NCBI GenBank assembly: GCA_013433145.1
Contig: CM024168.1
Span: 6,642,184-6,706,183 of the forward strand
Source of the DNA: Ascaris suum
Lineage: Eukaryota > Nematoda > Chromadorea > Rhabditida > Ascarididae
Length of the DNA stretch: 64,000 nt
Direction of reading: 5' to 3'
The position numbers and the translations under genes are program-made. Below are positions 48,401 through 61,500 of this stretch, piece after piece; the stretch's first letter is position 1, and the number at the start of each line of letters is the position of its first letter. The notes under the pieces are model-generated. The model saw only the letters and a list, made by a program, of their open reading frames with translations. It was not told where the DNA came from and made no database searches.

Positions 48401-51400
48401 CAAAAGGGTCGTTTATACCACAAATCATGAACACGGCGACGTAATAAGCCAACGGTTTGTACAGTACTTTCGGTGGTAAACTTCTGGCTCGCCAGACAGC
48501 AATTTGGGGATAGTGGAGAAGCCCTTATGATGTCGAAAATCCGTCGCACGACCGTTGGGCCTTACAGGGTATGCTTGCGAAGCATAGAGGGCTGAGTGAG
48601 GAAGGAGGATCATCGGGATATCCATTGCCACAATCAATCGTCCGGACTTGATATCCATCCTGCCGCACTTCGCGTCAATGAACGACAAAAACATGGACAG
48701 GTTGATAAGGGCTTCGCATTTATGAGCAGCGACCCCCGTGGAGGGCAGAGAGGCAGCTCACGTATCCCTTCCCTCATTCGTCCTCAAGCAGACGAGAAAG
48801 TCAGCCTAATAAATAAACAAATGTGCCTCAACAAGCAGGCAGGTAAGCTCGAGCAAACAGGCAAGACTGTGGAACGAGAGATCGAGCACACTCTTGCCGT
48901 CGACATAAAGATATCTGGGAGGAAGCCAATTATTTTGGAGGGAAGGAAAGTGAATTCGAGCTGAAAATTAGAGAGCTCTGTGTGTCATGCAAGTTGACCA
49001 ATGGCAAAAAAAACTTTACTCTTTACTGCGACTATATTTAACCGTATACTGAAGCGTGAAAAGGTTAAGTTTTCAGCGTCAGATCATATTCTCATCACAT
49101 AAGTTTGCTTATAATTGCGGCGAATGCTTCATCAGTAAGTACGATTCCAGAGGTCGCAATTGATATATAGCTGCATATTAGGTATATACCCTCTATCCTT
49201 AGCATAAAGTGACCAACGATGGCGAGAAATAAACTGCCCAATACCGCTGAAAGCAGTAACGCTCAAATCGATGGTCAATCAACAGCGTTCCCAACAAGCG
49301 ACAGCAAAAGTTACTGAAGAATACTTTTGAGAAATACAACGTGGAAAAGTTGTGTGTGGATAGGAGCAAGCAAATTACATACCACTATATAACGCAGTTC
49401 TAATTCTTCCATGATAATTGTTACCTTCTGATTATTGCTATCGAAAAAGTATAAAAATGACTAATATATGACCGCTCCTCCCTTCAGAGTGACCACAACA
49501 ATGATCAATGATATCTCGAAAATCACCCAGCTCCAATGATAAAACCGCAGAATCTGTGAAATATAACATTTATTTGTGCCAGGTTATTCTAAGATGACCA
49601 CCAAGGAATTCGAATGACTGAGAATTATGATTATGTTATAAAGTGCTCTCACGAACCACACTGATCCCGTCATGTTTTTGTTATCTTGCTCGTAGTGCTG
49701 GCTTTCAGTCCCATAATGTCTTGGTGGAAACGCTCGCCTTGCTCCTCCAACTACTTCGCCCTGCTCTCGTTGACGTCACCACTGCGGTCACTAAGGATGC
49801 ATGTGCCGTAGTGCTTTCCCAGAACCTCAGCAAAGTGATCAGCTGGTATTTAGTGGAAGCGAATAGACATCATGCAGACTCCTTATCAGAGCATCGCGCA
49901 TAAACTTTTTCCCATACGGATGGAGTTTTTTGAATATACGTCTATCAGCTATGCCTCGCAGATCTTCCATTCTCTCCCAATGACAACAGCAAGGCGTCGT
50001 TTCTTTGGTGATGAATGCCTCCATTCGTTCCTACACTCATTCCTTTGCCGCCAATAAATTCTCGTTCAAACGCATCATCCTTAGCACTAGAGTTAAGCCA
50101 TGCACAGCTGAGCCGCATATAACTCGCATGAGACGTCCTGTGCAACTGGGCACATACCACCAACAGAGGAGGAGTCTGTGGCTCCGCTCATCCTCATCTA
50201 TGGACAATTGTGCTGGCGCATCTAATTATCATACGGAAGCCCGTGCAAGAGGCAACAGTACAGACACATTAAAGCGGTGGTCACTCGCGATCGGATATTT
50301 TTGGTGTGGAGTAGAGTTCGAGAACTTGATGATCGGAAGTTGGGCGCTTTCATCCAATAAGGAGCCGATTTAAGAAATTCTAGATATAGGCCAGCCTGTA
50401 TGCTCACATAGGATTCGCTACACTGTAAGTGGATGGTTCCATTCATAGATACATCATGGCGCTAGTGATCTGCTCATAAATGCATAATTATTTAGTAAGT
50501 GACGTGTGTCCATAAGAAATATTACGGATGAATTGTGTGCGGATCGGGCATGCGCCGCAGTTCAGTTACAACGCTCAAAGGTGTGCGCTGCTCAAATGAG
50601 CGGAGCCACGCCTGCGGTCATTATTTCGCTGAAGGTAAAAACACCAGCACTGACCGAAAGCACTTCCAGAACGTTTGCACCAGTCTGATGCTTGTAAGTC
50701 TAAAAACGCGACGTTCGAGAATTTTCAAGTTTATCGTACACCGCAAAAATCACAAACCGAGGATATATGGCAGTTTGTACCCGAAGTCGTTGGACGAAAA
50801 GAGCTGTTTAAAATCATAACGGCCATCGATATGGTAATACCAACGGTAACCAGTATGGTAAATATTTAAAGCATGCATAGTGACCGGGAATAAAAAAGAC
50901 ATTCCCAAACGATCGGATTCAGAGTACAATATTACAATCTGCAAAAAATGTCTCGTAATGCATACTAGAGGACGCGAAAGGAATGGACCAGCTAAGGATG
51001 TCCAACTAAACGGTGTTCTTGTGCTTTCTACCGAAAAATAAAACCAGTATACATCATTCTAAGAGAAATGCCTTAATTACAACCTTAATTATGCAACTAT
51101 GCAGGTTCGGCTCATATAGAGCTGGAGGCACTCATGAAAGGCTATAAATTTCCGATGTCAAAGGACCTGCGGAGTCAACTCCATCTTAACGAGTTCAAAC
51201 TCGAGTTTGGTGAATTAGGCAGCAAAACTCCTTCAGGAAAACATTTCATCTTTTGAAAGTTGTCAGTTGCATAAAGTATTTAGAAAGTCAAAACTTGCGG
51301 ACGCTATTATGAGTCGTGGGCTTATAAAGACCGAATACGGTAGTTGACTGACTTGCAGCAACAATGCGACCAATTGGACAGCGCGCATGTAGTAAGCAAG

Positions 51401-51700
51401 TGTGGCATAGGGTTCGTTCAAGGATTTGTGAGCGGCCATTTTGAAGACGCCTCCTGAAATGAAACTAGTCTTTTACCTGAAAACAGTATCTTCGCTCAAT
51501 AAATAATGTCCTTCTCGTGTAAAATCGGAAGTTTAGTATATGACGTTCGTTCCTAATACGTACTCTCACACGATTAGCCTCAGAGTTAACTCGCTATTCA
51601 CAACTCACTACGAACTGCGCGAATGCAAAGAAAACGAAGAGGTTGTTGATCGGTCGCTCATTAAATTGCCATAAGCGTCGGCTGCGTCAACAATGACGAC
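48400..51700. other. Compositionally different intergenic zone with unidentified broken frames
   Basis: From about 48.4 kb the plus strand loses its T excess and GC rises. Coding-like but short frames appear on both strands, for example plus 48596-48964 (with NKQAGKLEQTGKTVEREIEH) and plus 50675-50869 (KNATFENFQVYRTPQKSQ). I could not assign a reverse transcriptase, integrase, transposase or other domain. It may be a decayed mobile element or pseudogene, possibly linked to the LTR-like block that follows. Confidence 0.35.
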
Positions 51701-52082
51701 CTCAAAGTTCGCGACTGTTAAACCGTGAATTCGACTGTTGAAATGTGATTTCGTTCTTTGTTTGTTATCTCGCCCTCGATAGATTAGCGTAACATCGTTT
51801 TAACTGTTGATGCTGAAGTTGTCTTCGTGCAAGAGTTGTCACATACACAGTTGTTTCCTTTCTCTCTTCAACTTTTTAGGTGCCAATGTTTGCTGCTGTG
51901 TATTGCGCGTGTACTTTGTCGTCGTCATTGTATGCCGATCTTGGGCATTTTGTTTGCGATGGTACATACCGTCGTTGTCGGGCTGGGTGGATGGTCGTGT
52001 GCTCGTTATACGTGCGTTTATTGTCGCTTTTTTCAGTGTTTAAATATCATAATAAGGGTTTAATTACCCAGGTTTGAGGTTT

Positions 52083-52516
52083 TGTGGGACAATGGGAGTG
52101 GGTAATTGAGTCGCGACTTGTCTGAGCCGGAAGGTGCGACTAAGCCGTAGCGATCACGCTCGCTTCGAGACGCGTCAGGTGAACGGTGGTTCGACAATGA
52201 GCAGTAGCGCAAAGATGAAGTGACGTGGCGACCAGAGGACTAGTTGTCTAGGCCGTACAACAGCCACGTCCTAGCGGCAGACTTATCGCACTTCCGACTA
52301 TTTAAGGGCGCCAAGAGGTAAGCAGAGAAACGGAAAAAAGTGGCGTACTCGAAAGGAGAACGGTGACCCTTATTCGGTCGACGCACGCTAGTCCGCAGCA
52401 AGAGTCAGAGCACGGATGTTGCGATGTGAGTGACTCGGTTGTTTATTTTGTGCTATGCAATTTTTGCCTCCGTTGCGAACCTTTGGGGATTGAGTAATTT
52501 TTATTGGCCTCCCACA
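52083..52516 (+). mobile_element. LTR-like block (possible solo LTR of a retrotransposon)
   Basis: Begins TGTGGGA (52083-52089) and ends TCCCACA (52510-52516), a perfect 7-bp terminal inversion of the TG..CA type. It is GC-richer than its flanks and has a TATA-like CTATTTAAGG at about 52299 with about 210 bp remaining, as in LTRs with U3-R-U5 order. No second copy, primer-binding site, polypurine tract or convincing target-site duplication was found, so this is tentative. Confidence 0.35.
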
Positions 52517-53014
52517 TCGAAGGTCATTATAAAAGACAGCAGTTTTATTTCAGTGAGAGGTTCGCGTAAGGAGCCATTCCATTTGTTCATCTAAGTGACG
52601 GAAAGGAGGGGCTGTTTCCAACGTACGTGCACACGACCAACCACAATCCGCCCTTCGTGGATGGGTGAATGTGAAGCACTACACTAAATTCATCACTGGT
52701 AAAGTACTGATCGAACGTAATACTAACGCTCAATAATCCTTGAAGCTTAGGCTCATTTAGTGACTGTCTAGTGGTCTACATCAATATTCAAGCTGATCTA
52801 TAAATTTTTCAGAGGCATCGTACCACTTTGAGGTTGATCTGTCAATATAAGGTTGCGCTTACGAATTATATCATTCAGCTTTGGATGCAGCCGATCAATC
52901 GTTTAAGTGCACTTAAGATTTTGAAATGAATTACCTTTTCGTTTTTTATAAGTTTATTTGCGAAAGGAACGAATTTTTTATGGGAGACTTTTATGAGCTG
53001 CTGGATCAGTTAAA

Positions 53015-53159
<145 letters not shown>

Positions 53160-54170
53160 TATCGTGCATATTTGTTTACTTGTTGGCAATTTTATGAGAT
53201 CGGTTGATCAACCGAGGGAAATTAAAACAGCGCATATCATGCTAGACTCTCAAGCTTGCTTCCACACGTGATTCCATGCATCAGGCGCATTTCTAATAGA
53301 AAATTGTGCAGATTCTCATGCCGTTTCTCTACTTCTATGTTTATGCAAGAAACATGCTCACAAATGCTTGGTTAACAGCGATCTCGAAGTGCATCAAACA
53401 ACGAGCCAAACGAAATGAACCAACCGCCACCTCAATGAAGATCTCGAATGTATATCCTTTTGTAGCTTGCTCAAAGAACAAGTAGCAAAGAACGAATGTG
53501 CATAATTTGGCGTTTATGCAAACAAAAAAATTTGGGTACTACTGTGCTCTATGTATTTCTGCGCTTTAGGTGTTATTGTGCTTGGCTTACCTAGACGATG
53601 CAAACGACAAATGCAGAAGAGTTCAGAACGTGCTCATATCAGCGTCATGACTCAACAGTACTATATTCGAGTATGGTAGTTTCGAACAACGTGCTTTCTG
53701 GCATGTTTCCCCACTTATCTTCGCGATTGATCACGGACCGGCCAGAAAAGAAGACCGTGGTCACGACGGCGATTGGCGCGATTTGGAATGGGCGTGATCC
53801 GCTTGATCAGTGATAGAATCGCGTTCAAGCCGTACCCGTTACATTTGCAGATTGTTGCAGACGATGCACCTCGAAAGGAAGTGCCCCAGGCAGTTCTAGT
53901 GAAGTCCTTTTAGCCGTTGCATTTTCGCTCCATTAAGAAATACCGATTTCGCCAAAGCGGAATTTTTACCCAAGAATAAGGAGGAAGCCATGTCTTACAT
54001 GAATAAACCAAAACGAAGAAGAACCTGATATATCGACAGCGGAGGAAATGACTTCTCGATTTCCTCGAAGAAATGTGTTAAAAACCTCGCAGTCGGATTT
54101 CAACAAGCGCCTTATCCTTGTTTTTTGAAATTTATGTATCACATTCAAAGGTTTCATTTGATTATATGAT
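53160..54170. other. Intergenic DNA after the microsatellite
   Basis: No gene supported. A plus-strand frame at 53598-53813 is open for 71 codons and followed by GC-richer sequence, but has no recognisable motif or start context. Confidence 0.4.
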
Positions 54171-54174
54171 ACTT

Positions 54175-55900
54175 TTAAGTTGTTAGCTTCCCAATTTTTT
54201 TTAAAATGCATTGTTTCGAGTGGTCATCTTTGTGCAAAATGAACTTTCTAAAGATATTTCGTAGATGTAATTCATATCTTTGCTGCAGGTGGGTCCTTTG
54301 TGTCACCTCGTAGAAATGGTTGGTACCAAGTCGGTCGTGCATTGACATACAGCAACTTGATACTTGATGATCCCGTTCCTCGAACCAACTGCTTTTGCGG
54401 CCATCTTTATTCTTGCCACTGTTCTTCTCACTCTTTCTCTCTGAAGGATGAACTTCTTTGCTTGCATCCTTCATTTCGTTGCCTGACTGTAGATGGCCAA
54501 GGATGCATTGACTGGCTTCAGGTATAAGATGTATTCTAATAACTGATGACATAAATCAGTCGTGACTCATAAATAGACAGCATCGGTTGCGTATAGATGA
54601 TTTATTCAACCGCATCTGCCCTGTGTTCCTCAGCGTTGTAGAAGGCTGCAGATATGGGTTTCTTCTTTCCCACTTTGATCATTACGTCTTCAGAGTGAAT
54701 GACGTGCTTCCTCGCCTTCATTTGCTGCACCATCAAGTGCATTCTTTGTTGCCAGTTTGCTGCAGCACAGTGGTGGAGTGTATTTCAGCATCGAACTTCT
54801 TCACCATACCAGCAATTTCACGGTGAATATTGTTGTTGCCCGACGCTTTCTTCTTTCGATGCCCCTTAGCAAGCTGTAGAGATACGAAGTTGAAGTTGTT
54901 TACCCTTACGTTTCTTCTTTGGTTTGAAGATGGCTCAACCAGAAACAACGTAAACTCCCGGTGACCGCTTGCCTTGAGAGGTGTTCTACTCATCTATGTA
55001 CGGTAAGATATCGCAGACCTGCTTCATCGTTACGTCTGCACCAATCCAGAAGTGAGTCCGTGCTTATCGGGCTTCGAGACTGTTGGTCGTAGATTGCGGA
55101 AATGTGCGTCTTACTTTGCTTGGAGGTAAACCGCTCGTCGATAGTAAAAATTATCAGTGCGTCTAAGGTGTAACAACGATGGCACTTTCTCACCAACTAC
55201 ATTTTAGAGACGAGAGTCAACTTATCAACTAGTAGACGTTCAGCTCAGGTTGACTTCAAAGAGATCTGAGAGATCTTTGCAATCTGTTCCTTGGTGTTGT
55301 AACCTTAATGAGTTTCGACCTCAAAGGTGAGATCAAAGATCATCCACAGAAATAACTTCTGCCAAAAACACCTCGAACGTATCTGAGCGGACCGTTGCCT
55401 CCGGCTTTTCAAGTGGCACCACAGTTTAATCGTTTTTTCACTGCTCCCCTTGAACGTTCGATTCTATGTCTCTTTATGAGACGAAGCAACTATTAGTCAG
55501 CAAGCAGATAGAGGACAGCGATGATGGAGTCGTCAGCTCGGTTGCGACCATACGCAATGGGAACCCTAGTTCCACTGGAATGTTCAAAGTGCCCCTCCCT
55601 CCGTACGATTTGGCAACCTTCCACTTGACTCCGTCTGCGACCACCATCCTCAGCGTTAACGCATTCACCGAGCGGCTGAAAAGGTCGAGACAATAAGTGA
55701 GATAGACCAACACCCATGTCCCCTTCCCCCTCCTGCTCCGCTCCTGCTGGGAAGTTAGCATTTACGCTACAATCTTCATCCTGACTCGTCTTTAGCACGA
55801 AATTACTGTCGGAATCGAACATGTCACTGTCTTCTCCAGAATATGAACGATTTCATCCGGAGAAAGATGAGGATGACGCAGCATGACTGAAGGAGCATTA
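54175..55900 (-). pseudogene. Unidentified minus-strand coding remnant with frame breaks
   Basis: Several consecutive minus-strand segments look protein-like but change frame or hit stops. From high to low coordinates: FEVFLAEVISVDDL (about 55360), IFDLTFEVETH then stop then GYNTKEQIAKISQISLKST then stop (about 55335-55240), THFWIGADVTMKQVCDILPY (about 55060-55000), REFTLFLVEPSS (about 54950), HREIAGMVKKFDAEIHSTTV (about 54800), and, one base out of frame, MVQQMKARKHVIHSEDVMIK and KKPISAAFYNAEEHRADAVE then stop (54733-54602). Lys/Ser-rich text follows at 54552-54175. No family recognised. It could be an old pseudogene, or a gene with multiple small exons plus base-call errors. Confidence 0.35.
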
Positions 55901-57800
55901 CCTCGGCTAAGGTGAGCGCAAACTGAGGCTGCTGTAAGTTCACGCGTCAAGTCCCAACAAGCGGCACGGCCTGATGCTGCATGTCATAGGGGAAACCGCA
56001 GGGAAACAGAACTGACCTTTACCGCGCCGATCTCAGCGTGCCTCCTAAAATGTCCTTGAAGAGACAAAGCTTTTACAGATTACAATGCGCCACTAATTGA
56101 GGAACTCACAACATGCGGATATTTAAAAAACGGCAGAGTGCGAAAAGCAAAAAAATGGACGAATTATATGAACTGACGAGAACAAAGGTCATTTTGACCC
56201 CTCCTGCCGTTTTAGTATTAAGTTCAATATGAAATGCATGACTGCAACATCAAACGCTTTTCTAGCCTGCTGCCTAAACTTAACTGCTCCATGCACAAGG
56301 GCGAGGCGAGAACCATATCGCGCGCGACCTCACGGAATGAAGCCGGACCTGTGAGCTTCGGGTTCATGTTCTACTTACCACTCGACTCATATAACACCCC
56401 TCTCAAATGACCTCTCGTGATACAGTTGACTTCGCCATAATAAACTAAAGATCAAATTTATTACTTTTCTTCATCTTCATTAAATCACAACCGAAAAAAT
56501 ACCGGGAGGGCTGAGCTCAGCAAAGAAATGATCACGAAAATAAGGAAAGCAACCATCAAACGAGTTCATATAATTGGGTATAGGGAGGCACAGCAACGAG
56601 TCATATCACAGCACTGTTCCATTAGCATAATAATTTCTGGAGTGGCAATAAACACATCCCAACATGAAGCATGTAAAACTAGCTAAACATGTAAAACCCC
56701 CACCTTTCAGATCCAACAAAGTAATTCGATCAAAAATATAAGGCTCACTTCAAGAATTTCCCGCAATACTAGATATTACTGATTAGCAAAAAGCCAAGCG
56801 CCTAGTCGATTAGGAGACCTCAACAGTAGTACTCGAATTAAGCTAGTTAAGGACGCAACCAATAAATTGGAAGGATGCTCAGGTAATCCACTGTTAAAAC
56901 ACAACTTCCTAGAAGCATCATTATGTGGTATGCTAGTTTAACACGTTGTCCACCAATTACATCGTAACCACCCCCCTCCAACCATCTTCTCCTCCTCACC
57001 ACTCTTCAATAATAAAGTTTATTAATAAAGGTAACAATTACCCTAATCAGACAGAATCTTACCACTTGCGCCGCTAAAAGACCTCCAATAACGCGTTTAC
57101 GTCACACATCAAAAGGAAACAACAATGGGACCGAAAACATGATTAAAATTAAGGAACAAATCAGCGGAAATCCGATATACAAAAACCATTTCGATCACAG
57201 AAAAACGACTTGAAGGTGAAACATGGAGGAAGCAATAGGCTGTTGGAAGCAACCAAACTGAACACACCAAAAGCTTGAAGCCATAAGACACTTGTGAAGA
57301 ACAACCGAGTAAACGACTTTTCTCTTTCATGGCACCAACCACTTAAAGCATATTACCTTAAATCTCAGAAACAAATGTGTTTAAGCGCATCTCGTTCTGA
57401 CAGACTTTTGGAAGGGAAGATGATTCGTCGGACAATTTAAGGCACATGAAATGACCACTGCAGCGCTTAATTCGCCCCATATACAGATAGCGAAAATGCT
57501 TCGCATCAAATTTATAAACTACGGCACGCACCTCATCAATAATCTCGTCCTCCTCAAATAGGCCCACATAGATCGCAATGCTTTTACGCCTTCATCACTG
57601 CACTTATAAATATTAGTAGATCAGATATTGAATGCAGACATCATCTTAAATTCATGTGACAAGTGAAATATAATAAAGATATGCCATCAGAGTTCATGGA
57701 ACAACTTAGTATGTGAGCGCAAATAACCAGAAAATTGCAGGTCAGTAACGATTACTGCCAGCAAGCGCATCAACTACATCCGATCCCACTTCTACGGCTA
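55900..57800 (-). other. Intergenic DNA / distal 3' flank of the AP-1 mu gene
   Basis: The plus strand becomes A-rich (minus strand T-rich), the mirror image of the maph-1 side. A minus-strand frame at 57567-57358 (with GLFEEDEIIDEVRAVVYKFD) is open for 69 codons, but lacks good splice or start context and is not called as a gene. Confidence 0.4.
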
Positions 57801-57802
57801 GA

Positions 57803-57808
57803 TTTATT
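57803..57808 (-). terminator. Candidate poly(A) signal for the AP-1 mu gene
   Basis: TTTATT on the plus strand reads AATAAA on the minus strand (GGCAATAAATC), 603 nt past the stop codon. Further minus AATAAA copies are at 57018-57023 and 56457-56462. The nearest is preferred; none can be confirmed from sequence. Confidence 0.35.
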
Positions 57809-58410
57809 GCCGCCGGCTTGATGACAACTTATCGTATGAGGTAGGAAAGGACAGAGGAAAGAAAGACAGGAAATGTGCATGTAGGGACAAGATGGAGTGC
57901 TGTTTCATTTCCCGTTGCCAGTTGTCTGTCGAAACGAGTCCTATACACTTCCTACTCCATCCGATCGGCGAAAACAGCTGATGATCCTGTTGTAAAAGAA
58001 ACGTCGCCTGACAATAGCACCGATGGGCAACTTCACCAGTGCTTCTCTATGACACCTTTGTTTCGAACGGTGACCATGTTGCGCATAATCTCCCCTTCTT
58101 TAAACACCAAGAAACATAGTACAATCCTATAAAAGATATCACAGTTGAAACACCTTTGTCGACAGCTAGCTTTGTATCCGACGCTTTTGTTGACGATCCC
58201 TAACAACTGCAACATCATAATAAATCAACAACAGACAACAAAATAAAACGGAGAATAATGGCATAACCAAAAAAGGCCTGGATTTAGAACTGCAATAACT
58301 GACAAACAGCGTTTAAACAACACAGCGAACATCACGACCAGAAAAATGATAAAATTTGCTTGAGAGGCCTAGTTGAATGTCGAATGAAGACTGAATGCTT
58401 TCCCCCTCTC

Positions 58411-58509
58411 TTACTGCATTCGAAGCTGATAGTCACCATTTTGTGTGACGTATCGCACCCACGGTAATGCTTGATAACCGCTCTTCTCGATTATCTTCAG
58501 ATACCTCAC
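58411..58509 (-). CDS. apm-1: AP-1 mu final exon and stop
   Basis: TCTTTCAG|GTGAGGTATCTG on the minus strand to TAA (plus bases 58413-58411). It encodes [20 protein letters not shown] and [12 protein letters not shown], exactly the conserved AP-1 mu C-terminus. The Trp and Arg of LPWVRY line the Tyr-x-x-hydrophobic pocket. 32 residues and a stop. Confidence 0.98.
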   Translation of the reverse strand: MRYLKIIEKSGYQALPWVRYVTQNGDYQLRMQ

Positions 58510-61500
58510 CTGAAAGAAGCGATTACAGAATAATGTTGAAATTTTCGAGTTTGCTTTATTTAGTGACTCACTTATCCGTGGTGCTGACTGGCCGATAGCT
58601 GCCTCCAGCCTTCCATGCGAAATATTCGCTTGTTAGAAGACACATCACTTAACGCTGCCTTTTTTGCAAAAAATCGTAGTGAGTTTTGCTTCATCCAACG
58701 TCAGTAAGCGTGCTCAAAGCGGCTTGAAACATTCTTAAAAAACCTCAGATAAGTTATGCACAGCAACTTAAAGATTCAAAAATTGATATCCCATTTATTT
58801 ATCGGCAAGAATCCAAGGCCCGCTGGAAATCCACCGCTCTAAATTATACCAGGAATTATGGTCTATAATTATCTTAATCAAATAATTGGTTCAAAGGAAA
58901 TAAAGACGGCGTTACGTGAATAAAAAAGACCTCATAAATTTGATTTGGACCGGAAATTCGAAATATTGAGGAATAGAAAGATTCCTTATCATTTCAAACC
59001 TCTTCCGATGTCATGGACTACTTGAAGAAGGGCGAGAAGCAAATTCCCTCGTTTCCCTCGACTTATAAAAGCTTACAATGCAATACCGATGATGTTTGGA
59101 AAGGTGGCGGTATGGAACACACCATTATCAATATTATTACTGCTACTATCATCATTAATAACAATAATAATTACTATTTGAAAGGATCGAAAAGAGCATA
59201 GAACACAAAGTGAAACAACCGCAAAATACTGATGCGGTAAGAAAACACTTTCTTGAAGGAAAACAAATACTTCTTGCCATTTGCGGCTCCCACATAAGCA
59301 AACGTCATTATTGCAAATTATAAACAGTCATATTTAATAAGTATACAACCTGCAGCTCCACCTTTACCACCTTTGCAATAAACACCTTCGAATCTCTATT
59401 AACTGATGCTTTCCGCATCCTTCCACTCGGAAGCGCCGAAAAGAAAAAAACGGTAAAGAAATGTAAAAAAGTCGAAACAAAAAAAGAAATATAACAGCCA
59501 ATGACATCAAGGCATAAAGGCTGCTTAATAAGCAATGTGATACTGCTCAATCTGAAACGCTCATGGCAAGAAACCAATGGTCACTGAAAATCCACTGCTC
59601 TAACCTACTTACGGAGCTCTGAGCTACTGCAGGAACTCTAATTTAATTCTTCAAAAGCGCATGAGACCGGATGTGCACAATACATTACTTCAGCGTCCAA
59701 AGAAAAGTTGTTCAGTTTAAATTTATAACGATGCATACAGTAAATAAGGGAGCTGAAGCTTTCATTATTCAACTCTACCAATGGAATCAGATTCCCTCTC
59801 CTTAAAAAACATTTTCTCCTACAGCGAAAGTGCGACATTAAACGCAAAATGTGCCACACACAACAAATAAGCGAATGAGTGCAAAACCTGTAGACCACTC
59901 GTCGTAAAATAAGGGATTTCAAACTTCACATTGATCGGCGGTTTCCCTTCATTTTCCTCACTCGAGATCGATGGCAAACTGAAGTGCGCTCGCATAAGAT
60001 ATTCGCGACCACCTGGAAAACAGAAGAAAACACCTAATTTAGAAGACTAATGAAATGTGAAATTGGTACGCATAACTTCAGGCCATCTGTATAATAAATA
60101 ACTAGTAGAAATCAATTAAGTTCTCATTACTCAATAAAGCATCTGCGATGCGACAACTGTATTGTGTTTGTGGATACATTGAGCAATTACTTCAACCCGA
60201 ACAAGCATTCAGTCGATCCAATCATTCGCCACTGCCTTCTAAATCGAATCTGCATACCTAATATGCTCTCAATCAGCAATTCCACACCTTCATTATTAGA
60301 TTTCGCTTACTCTATACAGCGACCGAAACGAAAAAGAAAACCAACCCGGGAAACTGCGAATCGTCCAAATGAAAGCGTTCAGTTCGGGAACGTACTTCAC
60401 GGAACCAACAGAAGTTTTGAACTTTGGTGAATCAGCATCACTTGGTACTGGTATTATCACTTCGACATGATTCGCTATCGACTGCTTCTTGAACTGTGAT
60501 TTGGCCTACAAATCGAACGTGTCATCAGTGATCAACGAGCACGTGACTAATATACAAATCCAACCCCTTATCCCATCTTGAAATGGGGCATTCAGTTAGG
60601 AAGAGCAGATATTCTCAGAAATCCTGACAACGGATATGACAAATCTCTTAAAAATCTCTCTACTAAAAGTTGCGAAAAAAATATTTAAGACCTGTAGTGC
60701 GAGATATCCGCCAAAAGCCTGGCTTAAGACGCAATATGATCAAAAGTCTCTCACTTTCAGATACTTGTGATAGGTGCGAATGTCAGAGAATCTGTAGAGA
60801 CGTTACTCGAACGCTTGTGTGCTATAAATCCCACGGGAAAACAAATGCAGAGCAAGGGTAATTCCAGGCTCCACTGAGGTTGTGCTTATGAAACAAACGA
60901 TTATTCGGTAACACTTACTTACAGTTTTTTTCACATTCGTCCGATCACTTTCATAAATGATCTAGCCGATATCAACGACAGATATCTACTTTGCAACTAT
61001 GAGCATCAAAAAAGTTTTCGGAGTCTACCTTGACCATATATTCAACTCTGGAGTGCGCGTGCTTCTCTACACACGCCTCCACCCAAATCAACGGTTTTAC
61101 GGTTGTCGTCAGTCGATAACTCATCAATTCGAATTCACCATCTGGAGGTACAAAACTGATAGTGCGATCGTTTTCGAACCTGGACAGCCGAACACACTGA
61201 TGGAACTTGACATCCTCCAGTTCCACCGCTTTACCTCGCCCACCTCAACAACAACGCATTATATCCATTAAAACAATCAATCAACAATCCAAGCTCACAA
61301 ATCCAGAAGAGGTACTCTCTTTATTAGCAAGCCTCGAATGTGTGAAGCTCTGACTCCCAATGGGAAATCGAAGCTTAAATTAGAAACTAGCGTCTCTCGA
61401 ACGGGCTGGAGGGATAAGAATGAGAAAAGGCCGAGGTGCCTAATTTCTCAGTTCTCAACTGCTGGTCCAAGTTCACAAACAGTCAGCCAGTCCTTTTTGT

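Noticed and set aside
57358..57567. 69-codon minus-strand frame containing GLFEEDEIIDEVRAVVYKFD
   Set aside because: Looks protein-like, but there is no convincing splice or start context, no known family, and a competing frame is open over part of it.
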